Part shown: piece by piece, positions 1 through 6,422 of the stretch
Numbering within the stretch: the first letter of the stretch is position 1
How the letters are laid out: the number at the start of each line of letters is the position of its first letter
Assembly: GCA_964539045.1 (NCBI GenBank)
Contig: CAZIHW010000032.1
Location: 1 to 17,529 of the forward strand
Reading direction: 5' to 3'
Origin: UBA1227 sp964539045
GTDB lineage: Bacteria; Bacillota; Clostridia; Oscillospirales; Acutalibacteraceae
Length of the DNA stretch: 17,529 bases
Made by a program: the position numbers and the translations under genes
The notes under the pieces: generated by a model
Seen by the model: the letters and a program-made list of their open reading frames with translations, nothing else
Databases searched by the model: none
What the model was told of the DNA's origin: nothing

Positions 1-789
1 TTAAGCTTCCGCCTCTGCTTTTTCTTTTTTGTATTCTTCAATAATAGCATCGATATCAAAGTTGTCTTTGTAGAATCCACTGTTTACTGCAGTCCAGTAT
101 TGACATAATACTGTGTTGGTGTAATACCACCCTTTATAAACTGAATTGTTTGTATCAGACCATACTTTACAAGCTTCACTTAATTCATCACTCCATTTTT
201 CATATGGATCCACATCATAACCATCTTCCAAAATTCCGCAATAATATGTGTCGTAAGCATCGCCCATCAGATCAAGATAAACATCGTCATAAAAATCACT
301 CATAACTCCATCGCAGATTCTATTATAGTAATCGTCCATTGCAGCATAAATGGCATCGCCATCTTCATGGTCGATGGAAGATGATATAAGCTTGAAATAT
401 TTGATGGTTCTTTCTTTGGTTCTTCCGAACAGGGCTGCTTGTTCTTCCAGAACCAGATTGTACCAGTATGTTAAGGCCTGTTTGTTTTTGATGTAACCTT
501 CGTATGTTTCTCCAATGGTATTGTTGGTTTTATCAAATTCTGTCTGCAGAAATTTTATTGAATCTGCAAAATCAGTTTCAATTCCTGTGATAATACTTTC
601 AAGTGTGCTGTCGTCGTAAGGTGAAGCAGGGCGGGTACTTGTTGCAGGCACTGTGGTTTCTATCCGGGTATCTTGGGTGCTTTCTTTCCGGGTATCCTGA
701 GTGGTTTCAGAGGTGCCACTGCTTCCACAAGCAGTCATGCTAATTGTCATTGCTAATGTGAGCAGTAGTGCAAAGATTCGTTTCTTCAT
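1..789 (-). CDS. Lipoprotein of unknown function
   Basis: I do not recognise the family. The 262-residue product begins with a short basic segment and a hydrophobic stretch ending in the lipobox M-T-A-C21, so it should be exported and lipid-anchored on the outer face of the membrane. Residues 22-55 are a Ser/Thr-rich spacer typical of lipoproteins; the remainder is acidic, rich in Tyr, Asp and Trp, with no catalytic motif I can name. The start is well supported: AAGGAGG (799-805) lies 9 bases upstream. The gene sits 66 bp downstream of the MerR-type regulator on the same strand and no terminator separates them, so the two are probably one transcript. The stop codon is at the window edge (1-3). 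It could be a substrate-binding or cell-surface protein, but nothing in the sequence decides this. Confidence 0.8.
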   Translation of the reverse strand: MKKRIFALLLTLAMTISMTACGSSGTSETTQDTRKESTQDTRIETTVPATSTRPASPYDDSTLESIITGIETDFADSIKFLQTEFDKTNNTIGETYEGYIKNKQALTYWYNLVLEEQAALFGRTKERTIKYFKLISSSIDHEDGDAIYAAMDDYYNRICDGVMSDFYDDVYLDLMGDAYDTYYCGILEDGYDVDPYEKWSDELSEACKVWSDTNNSVYKGWYYTNTVLCQYWTAVNSGFYKDNFDIDAIIEEYKKEKAEAEA

Positions 790-855
790 TTGAGTGTTCC
801 TCCTTAAAAATACATTGGGATAACTATAGGAAGTGGTTTTGCTGCCTTTTTGAAA

Positions 856-1185
856 CTAAAGGATATCTAACATTTTCTGAATGACAGCAATCATCGCATG
901 GGCATGAATGATTTCTTCATTCAGTTTTTCTTTTCGATGAACCAGTGCAGGTCTTTTGATATCTGCGGGTGCATCGATGATGGATTTTATTTCCTTTATG
1001 GAAAATCCCATATCCTGAAATAATTTTATTTGTTTGATTCGCTCCCTGGCCGAATCGTTGTATAGAAGATATCCGCTTTCTGTTTTGGCGGAAGCAGACA
1101 CAAGTTTTGCCTTTTCATAACCTTGAACAGCTCTGCGGGATACGCCGAGGGACTGGCAAACTTCCCGCAATGTCATTTCCTTCAT
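856..1185 (-). CDS. MerR-family transcriptional regulator
   Basis: A 109-residue DNA-binding regulator. Residues 4-24 form the helix-turn-helix (T-L-R-E-V, then G-V-S-R-R-A-V), followed by the family signature Q-G-Y-E-K-A-K-L and the wing around S-G-Y-L-L-Y (canonical R-Y-Y-E and G-Y-R-x-Y). A short dimerisation helix follows (about residues 75-109). The protein ends soon after it, so there is no large effector domain; it contains no cysteine that would suggest a metal-sensing MerR. A GGGGG ribosome site (1193-1197) precedes the ATG. The promoter upstream carries a dyad between the -35 and -10 elements, the usual arrangement for genes activated by MerR proteins through DNA distortion, so autoregulation is likely. 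The downstream lipoprotein is the probable target; the inducer is unknown. Confidence 0.85.
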   Translation of the reverse strand: MKEMTLREVCQSLGVSRRAVQGYEKAKLVSASAKTESGYLLYNDSARERIKQIKLFQDMGFSIKEIKSIIDAPADIKRPALVHRKEKLNEEIIHAHAMIAVIQKMLDIL

Positions 1186-1203
1186 ACTGTTACCCCCTAT
1201 CAG

Positions 1204-1231
1204 CGTATAATTGCACGTAACGTGCAGTCAA
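1204..1231 (-). promoter_or_regulatory. MerR-gene promoter with operator dyad in the spacer
   Basis: On the minus strand TTGACT (1231-1226) and TATACG (1209-1204) are separated by 16 bp. The spacer holds the palindrome TGCACG-TTA-CGTGCA (1212-1226), which overlaps the last base of the -35. A dyad centred between the two promoter elements is characteristic of MerR-family operators, and the regulator gene itself starts 18 bp downstream. Confidence 0.6.
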
Positions 1232-1258
1232 ACGCATTTTTAAATGTAGAGAGACAGC

Positions 1259-1291
1259 AAAAAACACTTCCTTAACAGGAAGTGTTTTTTT
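1259..1291. terminator. Bidirectional hairpin terminator-like structure
   Basis: A 14-bp stem (1259-1272 with 1277-1290) around a TAAC loop, with a T-run on both strands. It lies between the MerR promoter and the tRNA gene. No intact gene ends here on either strand, so it either backs up the tRNA terminator or is left from a lost gene. Confidence 0.65.
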
Positions 1292-1422
1292 CGCGAACTT
1301 ACGGTATGAAGTTTTATTAGCAAATTATTAGCAAATCGGTGTTTTTGGTTTACAATTTTTAGAATATTCTAATACTTTTATAACTTTGCTTTCTTCTTTT
1401 TTTATCTTCTTTCTTTACATAA

Positions 1423-1465
1423 GAAAACCCCACAGGCCTATAATTACAAGGCTTGCGGGGTTTTC
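1423..1465 (-). terminator. Terminator of the tRNA-Ser gene
   Basis: Inverted repeat GAAAACCCC...GGGGTTTTC with a second paired segment (about 1433-1438 with 1450-1455) begins 4 bases past the encoded CCA of the tRNA. On the minus strand the stem ends in TTTTC and a T-rich stretch, fitting an intrinsic terminator. Confidence 0.7.
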
Positions 1466-1468
1466 TCG

Positions 1469-1561
1469 TGGCGGAGAGCAAGGGATTCGAACCCTCGAGA
1501 CAGTTTTCACCGCCTACACGATTTCCAATCGTGCTCCTTAGGCCAGCTCGGACAACTCTCC
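1469..1561 (-). tRNA. tRNA-Ser(GGA)
   Basis: Read on the minus strand, the acceptor GGAGAGT (1561-1555) pairs with GCTCTCC (1479-1473), discriminator G, and an encoded CCA (1471-1469). The anticodon stem CACGA/TCGTG encloses the loop TTGGAAA, giving anticodon GGA, which reads UCC and UCU serine codons. A long variable arm (class II tRNA, 93 nt in total) precedes the T-stem GAGGG, the loop TTCGAAT and CCCTT. All of these agree with tRNA-Ser. Confidence 0.96.
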
Positions 1562-1592
1562 ATAGTATTTCGTGTCTTTTGAACACTCGAAT

Positions 1593-1621
1593 ATTATACA
1601 AAAGAGGCTTTTTAAAATCAA
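1593..1621 (-). promoter_or_regulatory. tRNA-Ser promoter
   Basis: On the minus strand TTGATT (1621-1616), a 17-bp spacer and TATAAT (1598-1593), predicting a start near 1587 and a leader of about 25 nt before the tRNA. The -35 and spacer lie inside the terminator hairpin of the upstream ABC transporter operon (1600-1630). Confidence 0.6.
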
Positions 1622-1630
1622 GCCTCTTTT
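1600..1630 (-). terminator. Terminator of the amino-acid ABC transporter operon
   Basis: A perfect 11-bp stem AAAAGAGGCTT/AAGCCTCTTTT with a 9-nt loop lies 13 bp past the stop codon of the ATPase gene. On the minus strand the stem ends in TTTT followed by a T/A-rich tail. Confidence 0.8.
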
Positions 1631-1643
1631 ACATTTATTTGAA

Positions 1644-2390
1644 CTATAATACAGCGGCAAGGAAATCCTGTGTTCTTTTTACCTTCGGATTTTCAAATAT
1701 CTCTTTTGGAGTTCCCTCTTCCGCAATAATGCCGTCAGCTATAAGAAGTACTCTGTCCGCAACATCCCGCGCAAATCCCATCTCATGGGTTACTATGACC
1801 ATTGTCATACCCTGTTCTGCGAGTTCCTTCATTACGCTCAGAACTTCGCCTACCATCTCCGGATCCAAAGCCGACGTAGGCTCGTCAAAAAGCATGATAT
1901 CGGGATTCATGGCAAGAGCTCTGGCTATAGCAACACGTTGCTGTTGACCGCCCGAGAGTTGATGCGGATAAGCATCTGCCTTTTCCTCAAGACCTACTCT
2001 TTTCAAAAGTTCAAAAGCCTTATCCTGAGCTTGAACCTTTGACATCTTTTTCAAATCAATCGGAGCCAGCATTATGTTCTGTAAAACGGTTTTATGCGGA
2101 AAAAGATTAAACTGTTGGAAAACCATGCCTATGTTTTCTCTGACATGGTTGATATTTACCTTCTTATCAGTTATATCATAACCGTCTATAACAACTTTTC
2201 CCGCAGTTATATCTTCGAGCCTGTTAAGACATCTTAAGAAAGTGGACTTACCGCCTCCGGACGGACCTATTACGCAAACAACCTCGCCTTCATAAACTTC
2301 AAGGTCAATTCCGTTTAAAACTTTCAAGTGACCGAAGTTCTTCTTTAAGCCTTTAACTTTGATTTTTACATTATCACTTTTTACGGCCAC
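1644..2390 (-). CDS. glnQ: Polar amino-acid ABC transporter, ATP-binding protein (GlnQ type)
   Basis: ATPase subunit that powers import of a polar amino acid at the cytoplasmic face. All nucleotide-binding motifs are present: Walker A G-P-S-G-G-G-K-S-T (42-50), Q-loop (F91-Q92), ABC signature L-S-G-G-Q (145-149), Walker B L-F-D-E-P (167-171) and the switch histidine in V-T-H-E-M (200-203). The length of 248 residues is normal for the GlnQ/ArtP group. The start is GTG, with AAAGGAG (2399-2405) 8 bases upstream, and the gene overlaps the end of the permease by 17 bp, so translation is probably coupled. It is the last gene of a three-gene operon and is followed by a clear terminator. The symbol marks the family; the substrate is not proven. 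Confidence 0.93.
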   Translation of the reverse strand: MAVKSDNVKIKVKGLKKNFGHLKVLNGIDLEVYEGEVVCVIGPSGGGKSTFLRCLNRLEDITAGKVVIDGYDITDKKVNINHVRENIGMVFQQFNLFPHKTVLQNIMLAPIDLKKMSKVQAQDKAFELLKRVGLEEKADAYPHQLSGGQQQRVAIARALAMNPDIMLFDEPTSALDPEMVGEVLSVMKELAEQGMTMVIVTHEMGFARDVADRVLLIADGIIAEEGTPKEIFENPKVKRTQDFLAAVL

Positions 2391-3048
2391 TATTAAGTCT
2401 CCTTTCTACACGTTTAGCTATCTTGGAAAGTATTGTGATGACTATCAAGTACATAATACCCACTATAGCCCATACCTGGAAAGACTTGAATGTTATGGAC
2501 ACGACGCTCTTTGCCGAGTTAACCAACTCCGGAAATCCTATTACCGATAGGATTGATGTATCCTTTAAGGTGATTATAAATTGGTTTATTATGCTTGGTA
2601 TCATAGTTCTTATAGCCTGAGGAAGAACTATCTGTCTCATAGAGGTCCAATAGTTGAGGCCGAGAGAACGTGCTGCCTCCATCTGTCCCTTGTCTACGGA
2701 CTGGATACCTGCTCTTATGATTTCTGACATATATGCGCCACAGTTCAGTGACAGACATATTATACCTGCCTGAAGAGCAGATAATGTTATAGGTAATCCT
2801 AAAATATTCTTGAAGGCATACGGAATACCGAAGAATACAAAATATGCCAGGACAATCATAGGAACGCCTCTTATGATGTCAACGAAAACCTGAGCTATGG
2901 CCTTGCAAATCTTACTGTCAATTACACTGAGTATGCCGAAAATGAGACCTATGATACTGGCAAATATAAGACTGTAAAAAGCCATGGTCAACGTCTGACC
3001 CATAGCTTGCAGCAGTATTTTACCGTAATTTGACAAAATAAGTAACAC
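2374..3048 (-). CDS. glnP: Polar amino-acid ABC transporter, permease protein (HisM/GlnP family)
   Basis: Integral membrane subunit (224 residues) forming the translocation channel, probably as a homodimer because the operon has only one permease. The transmembrane helices are easy to see (about 15-42, 57-80, 90-108, 150-172, 190-212). The EAA loop that docks on the ATPase is E-A-A-R-S-L-G-L at 124-131, followed by V-L-P-Q-A-I-R (141-147), the classic His/Glu/Gln/Arg permease signature. The N-terminal motif G-x-x-x-T-L-x-M-A is also typical. The start is GTG; AAAGGAG (3059-3065) lies 10 bases upstream, slightly far. It is separated from the binding-protein gene by 133 bp holding a strong hairpin, and it overlaps the ATPase gene. 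Confidence 0.92.
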   Translation of the reverse strand: MLLILSNYGKILLQAMGQTLTMAFYSLIFASIIGLIFGILSVIDSKICKAIAQVFVDIIRGVPMIVLAYFVFFGIPYAFKNILGLPITLSALQAGIICLSLNCGAYMSEIIRAGIQSVDKGQMEAARSLGLNYWTSMRQIVLPQAIRTMIPSIINQFIITLKDTSILSVIGFPELVNSAKSVVSITFKSFQVWAIVGIMYLIVITILSKIAKRVERRLNSGRKK

Positions 3049-3074
3049 CGAACCGTCGCTCCTTTACGTAACAC

Positions 3075-3102
3075 CTGGGCATCCGCTTTCACGGATGCCC
3101 AG
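3075..3102. other. Intercistronic hairpin between binding protein and permease genes
   Basis: A perfect 11-bp stem CTGGGCATCCG/CGGATGCCCAG with a 6-nt loop, without a T-run on the minus strand, so it is not a standard terminator. In this position, 3' of the binding-protein gene, such hairpins commonly protect the upstream mRNA segment from 3' exonucleases or cause partial termination, giving more binding protein than permease. That role is inferred here. Confidence 0.65.
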
Positions 3103-3109
3103 TAATTTC

Positions 3110-3176
3110 GCAAAATATCTTAATGCAAAATATCTAATGCAAGATACCTTAATTCTGCAAAATATCTTAATTCAAT
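3110..3176. repeat. Short AT-rich direct repeats, four imperfect copies
   Basis: Four imperfect tandem units based on GCAAAATATCTTAAT begin at 3110, 3125, 3139 and 3157 (14-20 nt each; the third reads GCAAGATACCTTAAT). They lie just 3' of the binding-protein stop codon and beside the strong hairpin. They are noncoding. Confidence 0.7.
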
Positions 3177-3181
3177 AGCTA

Positions 3182-3976
3182 TTAATCTTCGCCGAGATAC
3201 TTCTCTATGATTTCATCATATTTTCCGTTAGCCTTAATGTTCTTAAGACCCTTGTTGAACATATCAACGAGTTCCTGATTCTTAGAATCAAAGATAGCAA
3301 AACCATAAGGCATACCCTCATTAGCTGTATCTTCAAGAACCTTCAAAGCAAGGTCGCCGCTCTTTATGGATGCCTGCATTATAGGTGTATCCTCGAAGCA
3401 GCATACCTCTGTGCCTGTGAGAACAGCCTGATACATTGTCGGTGAATCCTCATAATTTGTGATCTCAAAGCCGTACTTATCCTTGAGTTCCTTAGCATAG
3501 TCTTCACCAGCAGTACCGGTCTTTACAGCTACCTTCTTACCCTTGAGATCTTCAAAATCATCAATGTCAGAATCAGTAGGAACTGCTATAGACTGTGTTG
3601 CAGTGAAATAACCGTCTGAGAATATCCAGCCTGAATCGATTCTGTCCTGCTTGATAGAAGCGCCGGCTATCATTCCGTCTGCCTGGTTAGCCTGGCAAGC
3701 TGCTATGGAAGCATCCCAACCGAGACTCTTAAGTTCATACTTAAAGCCCTGATCAGCTGCAATAGCAGCAAGAAGGTCTACATCGATACCAACGAAGTCG
3801 CCGTTTGCATCAGTGTACTCGAATGGGTTAAATGCAGTATCTGTAGCTATAACCCAAACTTTTTCTTCCGGTTTTCCTTCCGGTTTTTCTGCGCCCTGCT
3901 TTGCACAAGCTGTAAAGAGACATGCAAACATGAGAACAGCTGCAAGCAATGCAATAATTCTTCTTGAATTTTTCAT
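3182..3976 (-). CDS. Polar amino-acid ABC transporter, substrate-binding lipoprotein
   Basis: Extracellular solute-binding protein of family 3 (264 residues). The signal peptide M-K-N-S-R-R plus hydrophobic core ends in the lipobox F-T-A-C24, so the protein is lipid-anchored outside the membrane. The mature part opens with the family pattern (T-D-T-A-F-N-P-F-E-Y, then F-V-G-I-D-V-D-L), followed by the second-lobe motif L-K-G-K-K-V-A-V-K-T-G-T and a C-terminal helix N-G-K-Y-D-E-I. This places it with glutamine/polar amino-acid binders; the exact ligand cannot be read. I chose the ATG at 3976 because AAGGAGA lies just upstream and the signal peptide begins directly; an in-frame upstream ATG at 4000 lacks a ribosome site. 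It is the first gene of the transporter operon, with its own promoter. Confidence 0.93.
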   Translation of the reverse strand: MKNSRRIIALLAAVLMFACLFTACAKQGAEKPEGKPEEKVWVIATDTAFNPFEYTDANGDFVGIDVDLLAAIAADQGFKYELKSLGWDASIAACQANQADGMIAGASIKQDRIDSGWIFSDGYFTATQSIAVPTDSDIDDFEDLKGKKVAVKTGTAGEDYAKELKDKYGFEITNYEDSPTMYQAVLTGTEVCCFEDTPIMQASIKSGDLALKVLEDTANEGMPYGFAIFDSKNQELVDMFNKGLKNIKANGKYDEIIEKYLGED

Positions 3977-4044
3977 ATTAACTCTCCTTATATTAGGCAT
4001 TGTTCATGCCGATAATCCGTACATTGCAAAAAAATTGCTCTTCT

Positions 4045-4073
4045 ATTATACATTTTTCAAACAAATTTGTCAT
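4045..4073 (-). promoter_or_regulatory. Promoter of the amino-acid ABC transporter operon
   Basis: On the minus strand ATGACA (4073-4068), a 17-bp spacer and TATAAT (4050-4045). The predicted start near 4038 gives a leader of about 60 nt. I see no riboswitch or T-box in that leader, only a weak GGCAT/ATGCC stem (3996-4010). Confidence 0.65.
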
Positions 4074-4135
4074 CATTTATTTTTCGACACTGTTTGCCCG
4101 TTAATTATGTATTTAATTTATAATTTTAATATGTA

Positions 4136-4164
4136 TTGAACTTATAAACTATAAATGCTATAAT
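4136..4164 (+). promoter_or_regulatory. nrdR promoter
   Basis: TTGAAC (4136-4141), exactly 17 bp, then TATAAT (4159-4164), preceded by TG at -15/-14 (TGC-TATAAT). Start predicted near 4171. The -10 element lies within the first NrdR-box-like site. Confidence 0.75.
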
Positions 4165-4170
4165 TTGTGT
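4155..4170 (+). promoter_or_regulatory. Putative NrdR box 1, overlapping the -10 element
   Basis: ATGCTATAATTTGTGT matches the canonical NrdR box (ACACTATATATAGTGT) at 11 of 16 positions by my count. It covers the TATAAT of the nrdR promoter and starts exactly 31 bp upstream of the second site, the spacing known for paired NrdR boxes. Confidence 0.5.
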
Positions 4171-4185
4171 ATGTTTATCATAAAA

Positions 4186-4202
4186 ACACTATAGATAGGT
4201 GT
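4186..4202 (+). promoter_or_regulatory. Putative NrdR box 2 in the nrdR leader
   Basis: ACACTATAGATAGGTGT matches the canonical NrdR box except for one substitution and one inserted base near the right half. It is a near-palindrome with ACAC/GTGT ends and lies just upstream of the nrdR start codon, within the early transcribed region. Confidence 0.6.
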
Positions 4203-4211
4203 GTGAAAAGA

Positions 4212-4667
4212 ATGAAGTGTCCGTTTTGCAGTTATGAAGAAAGTAAAGTTATAGATTCAAGACCGACCGATGAGGGCGAAAGAATCAGAAGACGCCGGGA
4301 ATGCATCAAATGCGGTAAGCGTTTTACGACTTATGAAATAATTGAAAGCGTTCCTCTCATCGTTGTGAAAAAGGACAAGTCCCGCGAGCAGTTTGACAGA
4401 AACAAGCTTATGAGCGGTATGCTACGTGCTTGTGAGAAGCGCCCGGTTTCACTCAAAACAATAGAGGAAGCTGTAAATGATATAGAATCTTCTCTTCAAA
4501 ACTCACTCGACAGAGAGGTTACATCCGACAAGATCGGTGAACTTGCCATGTCGAAGTTAAAGGATATAGATGAGGTTGCATACGTAAGATTTGCATCTGT
4601 ATACAGGCAGTTCAAAGATATCACAACTTTCATTGAAGAAGTGTCAAAACTTCTCCAGGATAAATAA
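4212..4667 (+). CDS. nrdR: Transcriptional repressor NrdR
   Basis: Nucleotide-sensing repressor of ribonucleotide reductase genes. The 151-residue protein has the expected layout: an N-terminal zinc ribbon with Cys3, Cys6, Cys31 and Cys34 (M-K-C-P-F-C and C-I-K-C-G-K-R-F-T-T-Y-E) with the basic R-I-R-R-R-R-E segment that contacts DNA, then an ATP-cone domain (about 49-139) that binds ATP/dATP. I chose ATG 4212 because NrdR proteins begin M-K-C-P-F-C; the upstream in-frame ATG adds 15 unrelated residues and lies at or ahead of the predicted transcription start. No nrd genes are in the window, so its main targets lie elsewhere. The paired boxes at its own promoter suggest autoregulation. A terminator follows. 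Confidence 0.97.
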   Translation: MKCPFCSYEESKVIDSRPTDEGERIRRRRECIKCGKRFTTYEIIESVPLIVVKKDKSREQFDRNKLMSGMLRACEKRPVSLKTIEEAVNDIESSLQNSLDREVTSDKIGELAMSKLKDIDEVAYVRFASVYRQFKDITTFIEEVSKLLQDK

Positions 4668-4682
4668 TTCACACAATCATCG

Positions 4683-4714
4683 CCTCACAGCCGAAGTGCT
4701 GCTGTGGGGTTTTT
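4683..4714 (+). terminator. Terminator of nrdR
   Basis: Stem CCTCACAGC (4683-4691) with GCTGTGGGG (4701-4709; one T-G wobble) and five T residues (4710-4714), 15 bp past the nrdR stop codon. Only 35 bp remain before the next start codon, so the next gene may depend partly on read-through. Confidence 0.75.
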
Positions 4715-4749
4715 ACCTATATGAATTCAAATAACACGGGAGGTAAACC

Positions 4750-6327
4750 ATGGACCAGTTTGTTTTCGACGACTTAATTGGCACAGAATCGGATTCGGAT
4801 ATCGAATCAACTCTGAACACTCTCGACAAACTCGACGAAAAAATACTCGAATGCTTCTTGCAAAGGATGGCCTTATCCGAAAAGGTTGCAAAGTTCAAAT
4901 CAGATAGCAACATGCCGACAGAGGACACAACAAGAGAGATGGAAATTCTCGAAAATATATCAAAGAAGAGCGGTAATTTTTCAACATATGCCACTGCCCT
5001 CTTCCGTTCTATTATTGAGCTTTCCAAAGACTATCAGGAGCATTGGATAAAAGCTTACAATGAGGAACAAAAACGTCAGGTAGAAGAAATGCCGGGCGTA
5101 TACGGCACTATAGGATCAGATGTAGAAGATAATCACGAGGAAAAAATCCATCAAATGCTGGCTCTGGGCGGCAAAGTTGCATATGACTACAAGATGTATG
5201 ATTTGGATCCCGAATCCCTTGAGTCCTTCCTGTCGCGTCCGGATCTCCAGGGTATAAATGTATCTTATCCTTATAAAACTGCAGTGCTTACTTTCTGTGA
5301 AAATATCTCCGATGATGTACTTCGATGCGGCAATGCAAACACAGTTGTAAAAAAGGAAGACAAGCTATATGCTTACAATACCGATGTTGACGGTTTCAAA
5401 TACATGGTTTATGCATCCGGAATCAATGTCGAGGGAAAGAAAGTACTCATTCTCGGAACGGGTGATGTCGCTAAAGCAGTAAGTGCGGCGATGTCCGATC
5501 TGGGTGCAAGCCAAACTGCCATGGTATCACTCGATACACCGACAGATAAGGAAGCCGTATCTCTCCACGAGGATGCAAACATAATAGTAAATGCTACATT
5601 GATCGGTGCTTATCCGAAGAATCTTGAAAAGCCTCTTTCGCTCAGAAGCTTCCCGAGACTTACCGGCGTCCTCGATACGGTATACAACCCTGAGCTTACA
5701 GCATTGCTAATGGAAGCTGAATCTCTCGGAATTCCTCATGCAGGAGGCATCCATTTCCTCGTTGCCCGTGCAAAGGCAGCCTACGAGTTGTTCTTTGACA
5801 GAAAGGTTAATAACAATGTGGTTTCCGAAATAGTTACCTCCCTGCAAAAGGATCTCGGAAACATAATTCTTACCGGAATGCCCGGCTGTGGAAAGACGAC
5901 AATTGCCCTTGCCATTTCGGCCGCCACAGGCAGAGAAGTTATAGATATCGACAAAGAAATTGAAAAATATGTGGGCAGAAGCATTGCCGACTTTACAGCC
6001 AAGAACGGTGAAGAAAAACTCCGTGAAGTTGAACACAATATGATTGTTGAAAAGTGTAAGGAAAGCGGAAAGATAATTGCTGTCGGCGGAAACGCCGTTC
6101 TGAATAAGGAAAACCTCCCGGCAATGCGTCAAAACGGAAAAATATTTTTCATACGCAGGGACACCGACCTTATTCCCACAGATAGTATTCCTCTGTCAAA
6201 AAGCCCGGAAACACTCAAAGAGATGCAAAAAATAAGGCTCCCTCTGTATCAGGAAGTAGCGGATACTGAGATTGAAAACAACGGCTCTGTGGAGGAAACG
6301 GTAAAGAAGTTGCTCAGATTTATCTAG
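4750..6327 (+). CDS. Chorismate mutase-shikimate dehydrogenase-shikimate kinase fusion
   Basis: A 525-residue fusion of three aromatic-pathway enzymes. Residues 22-105 are an AroQ-type chorismate mutase (L-D-E-K-I at 28-32; R39, K50, D59, R62-E63, S92 and Q96 at expected positions). Residues 115-355 are a shikimate dehydrogenase (AroE) with N-V-S-Y-P-Y-K176 (catalytic Lys), N197-T198, N-T-D212 (catalytic Asp) and a G-T-G NADPH loop (236-238). Residues 370-525 are a shikimate kinase with P-loop G-M-P-G-C-G-K-T (376-383), D399/D401 and R425. Several usual residues look changed: the Arg near the CM N-terminus, the S-x-S shikimate loop of AroE (here S-D-V-E-D-N), AroE Gln (R340), and in the kinase GGG to GGN (446-448) and R-P-L to I-P-L (480-482). 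GGGAGG (4738-4743) fixes the start. It is not in an aro operon. Confidence 0.88.
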   Translation: MDQFVFDDLIGTESDSDIESTLNTLDKLDEKILECFLQRMALSEKVAKFKSDSNMPTEDTTREMEILENISKKSGNFSTYATALFRSIIELSKDYQEHWIKAYNEEQKRQVEEMPGVYGTIGSDVEDNHEEKIHQMLALGGKVAYDYKMYDLDPESLESFLSRPDLQGINVSYPYKTAVLTFCENISDDVLRCGNANTVVKKEDKLYAYNTDVDGFKYMVYASGINVEGKKVLILGTGDVAKAVSAAMSDLGASQTAMVSLDTPTDKEAVSLHEDANIIVNATLIGAYPKNLEKPLSLRSFPRLTGVLDTVYNPELTALLMEAESLGIPHAGGIHFLVARAKAAYELFFDRKVNNNVVSEIVTSLQKDLGNIILTGMPGCGKTTIALAISAATGREVIDIDKEIEKYVGRSIADFTAKNGEEKLREVEHNMIVEKCKESGKIIAVGGNAVLNKENLPAMRQNGKIFFIRRDTDLIPTDSIPLSKSPETLKEMQKIRLPLYQEVADTEIENNGSVEETVKKLLRFI

Positions 6328-6393
6328 TAGGCAATTGAAAGCAGATATACTGAATTGTTAACCGTAAAGTAACTTTCTTGTAATTTATAATCA

Positions 6394-6422
6394 TTGTACT
6401 ACAGCCCCCAATATGGTATAAT
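6394..6422 (+). promoter_or_regulatory. pssA promoter
   Basis: TTGTAC (6394-6399), 17 bp, TATAAT (6417-6422) with G-G just upstream. Start predicted near 6429. The -10 element is the inner end of the left arm of an 18-bp inverted repeat. Confidence 0.65.

Noticed and set aside
1359..1601. 80-residue open frame on the minus strand
   Set aside because: It runs through the tRNA-Ser gene, its promoter and its terminator; it is a chance frame.
1453..1947. 164-residue open frame on the plus strand
   Set aside because: It is antisense to the tRNA and to glnQ, with no ribosome site and no family pattern.
3110..3176. AT-rich repeats as a CRISPR array
   Set aside because: Units are 14-20 nt, imperfect and directly joined, with no spacers and no cas genes.
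3977..4000. Upstream in-frame start for the amino-acid binding protein
   Set aside because: The AAGGAG site lies inside this extension and fits the ATG at 3976, which begins a normal lipoprotein signal peptide.
4167..4211. Upstream in-frame start for nrdR
   Set aside because: The extra 15 residues precede the invariant M-K-C-P-F-C start and the codon lies at or before the predicted transcription start.
5707..6132. 141-residue frame antisense to the aromatic fusion gene
   Set aside because: It mirrors the kinase domain coding sequence and has no independent support.
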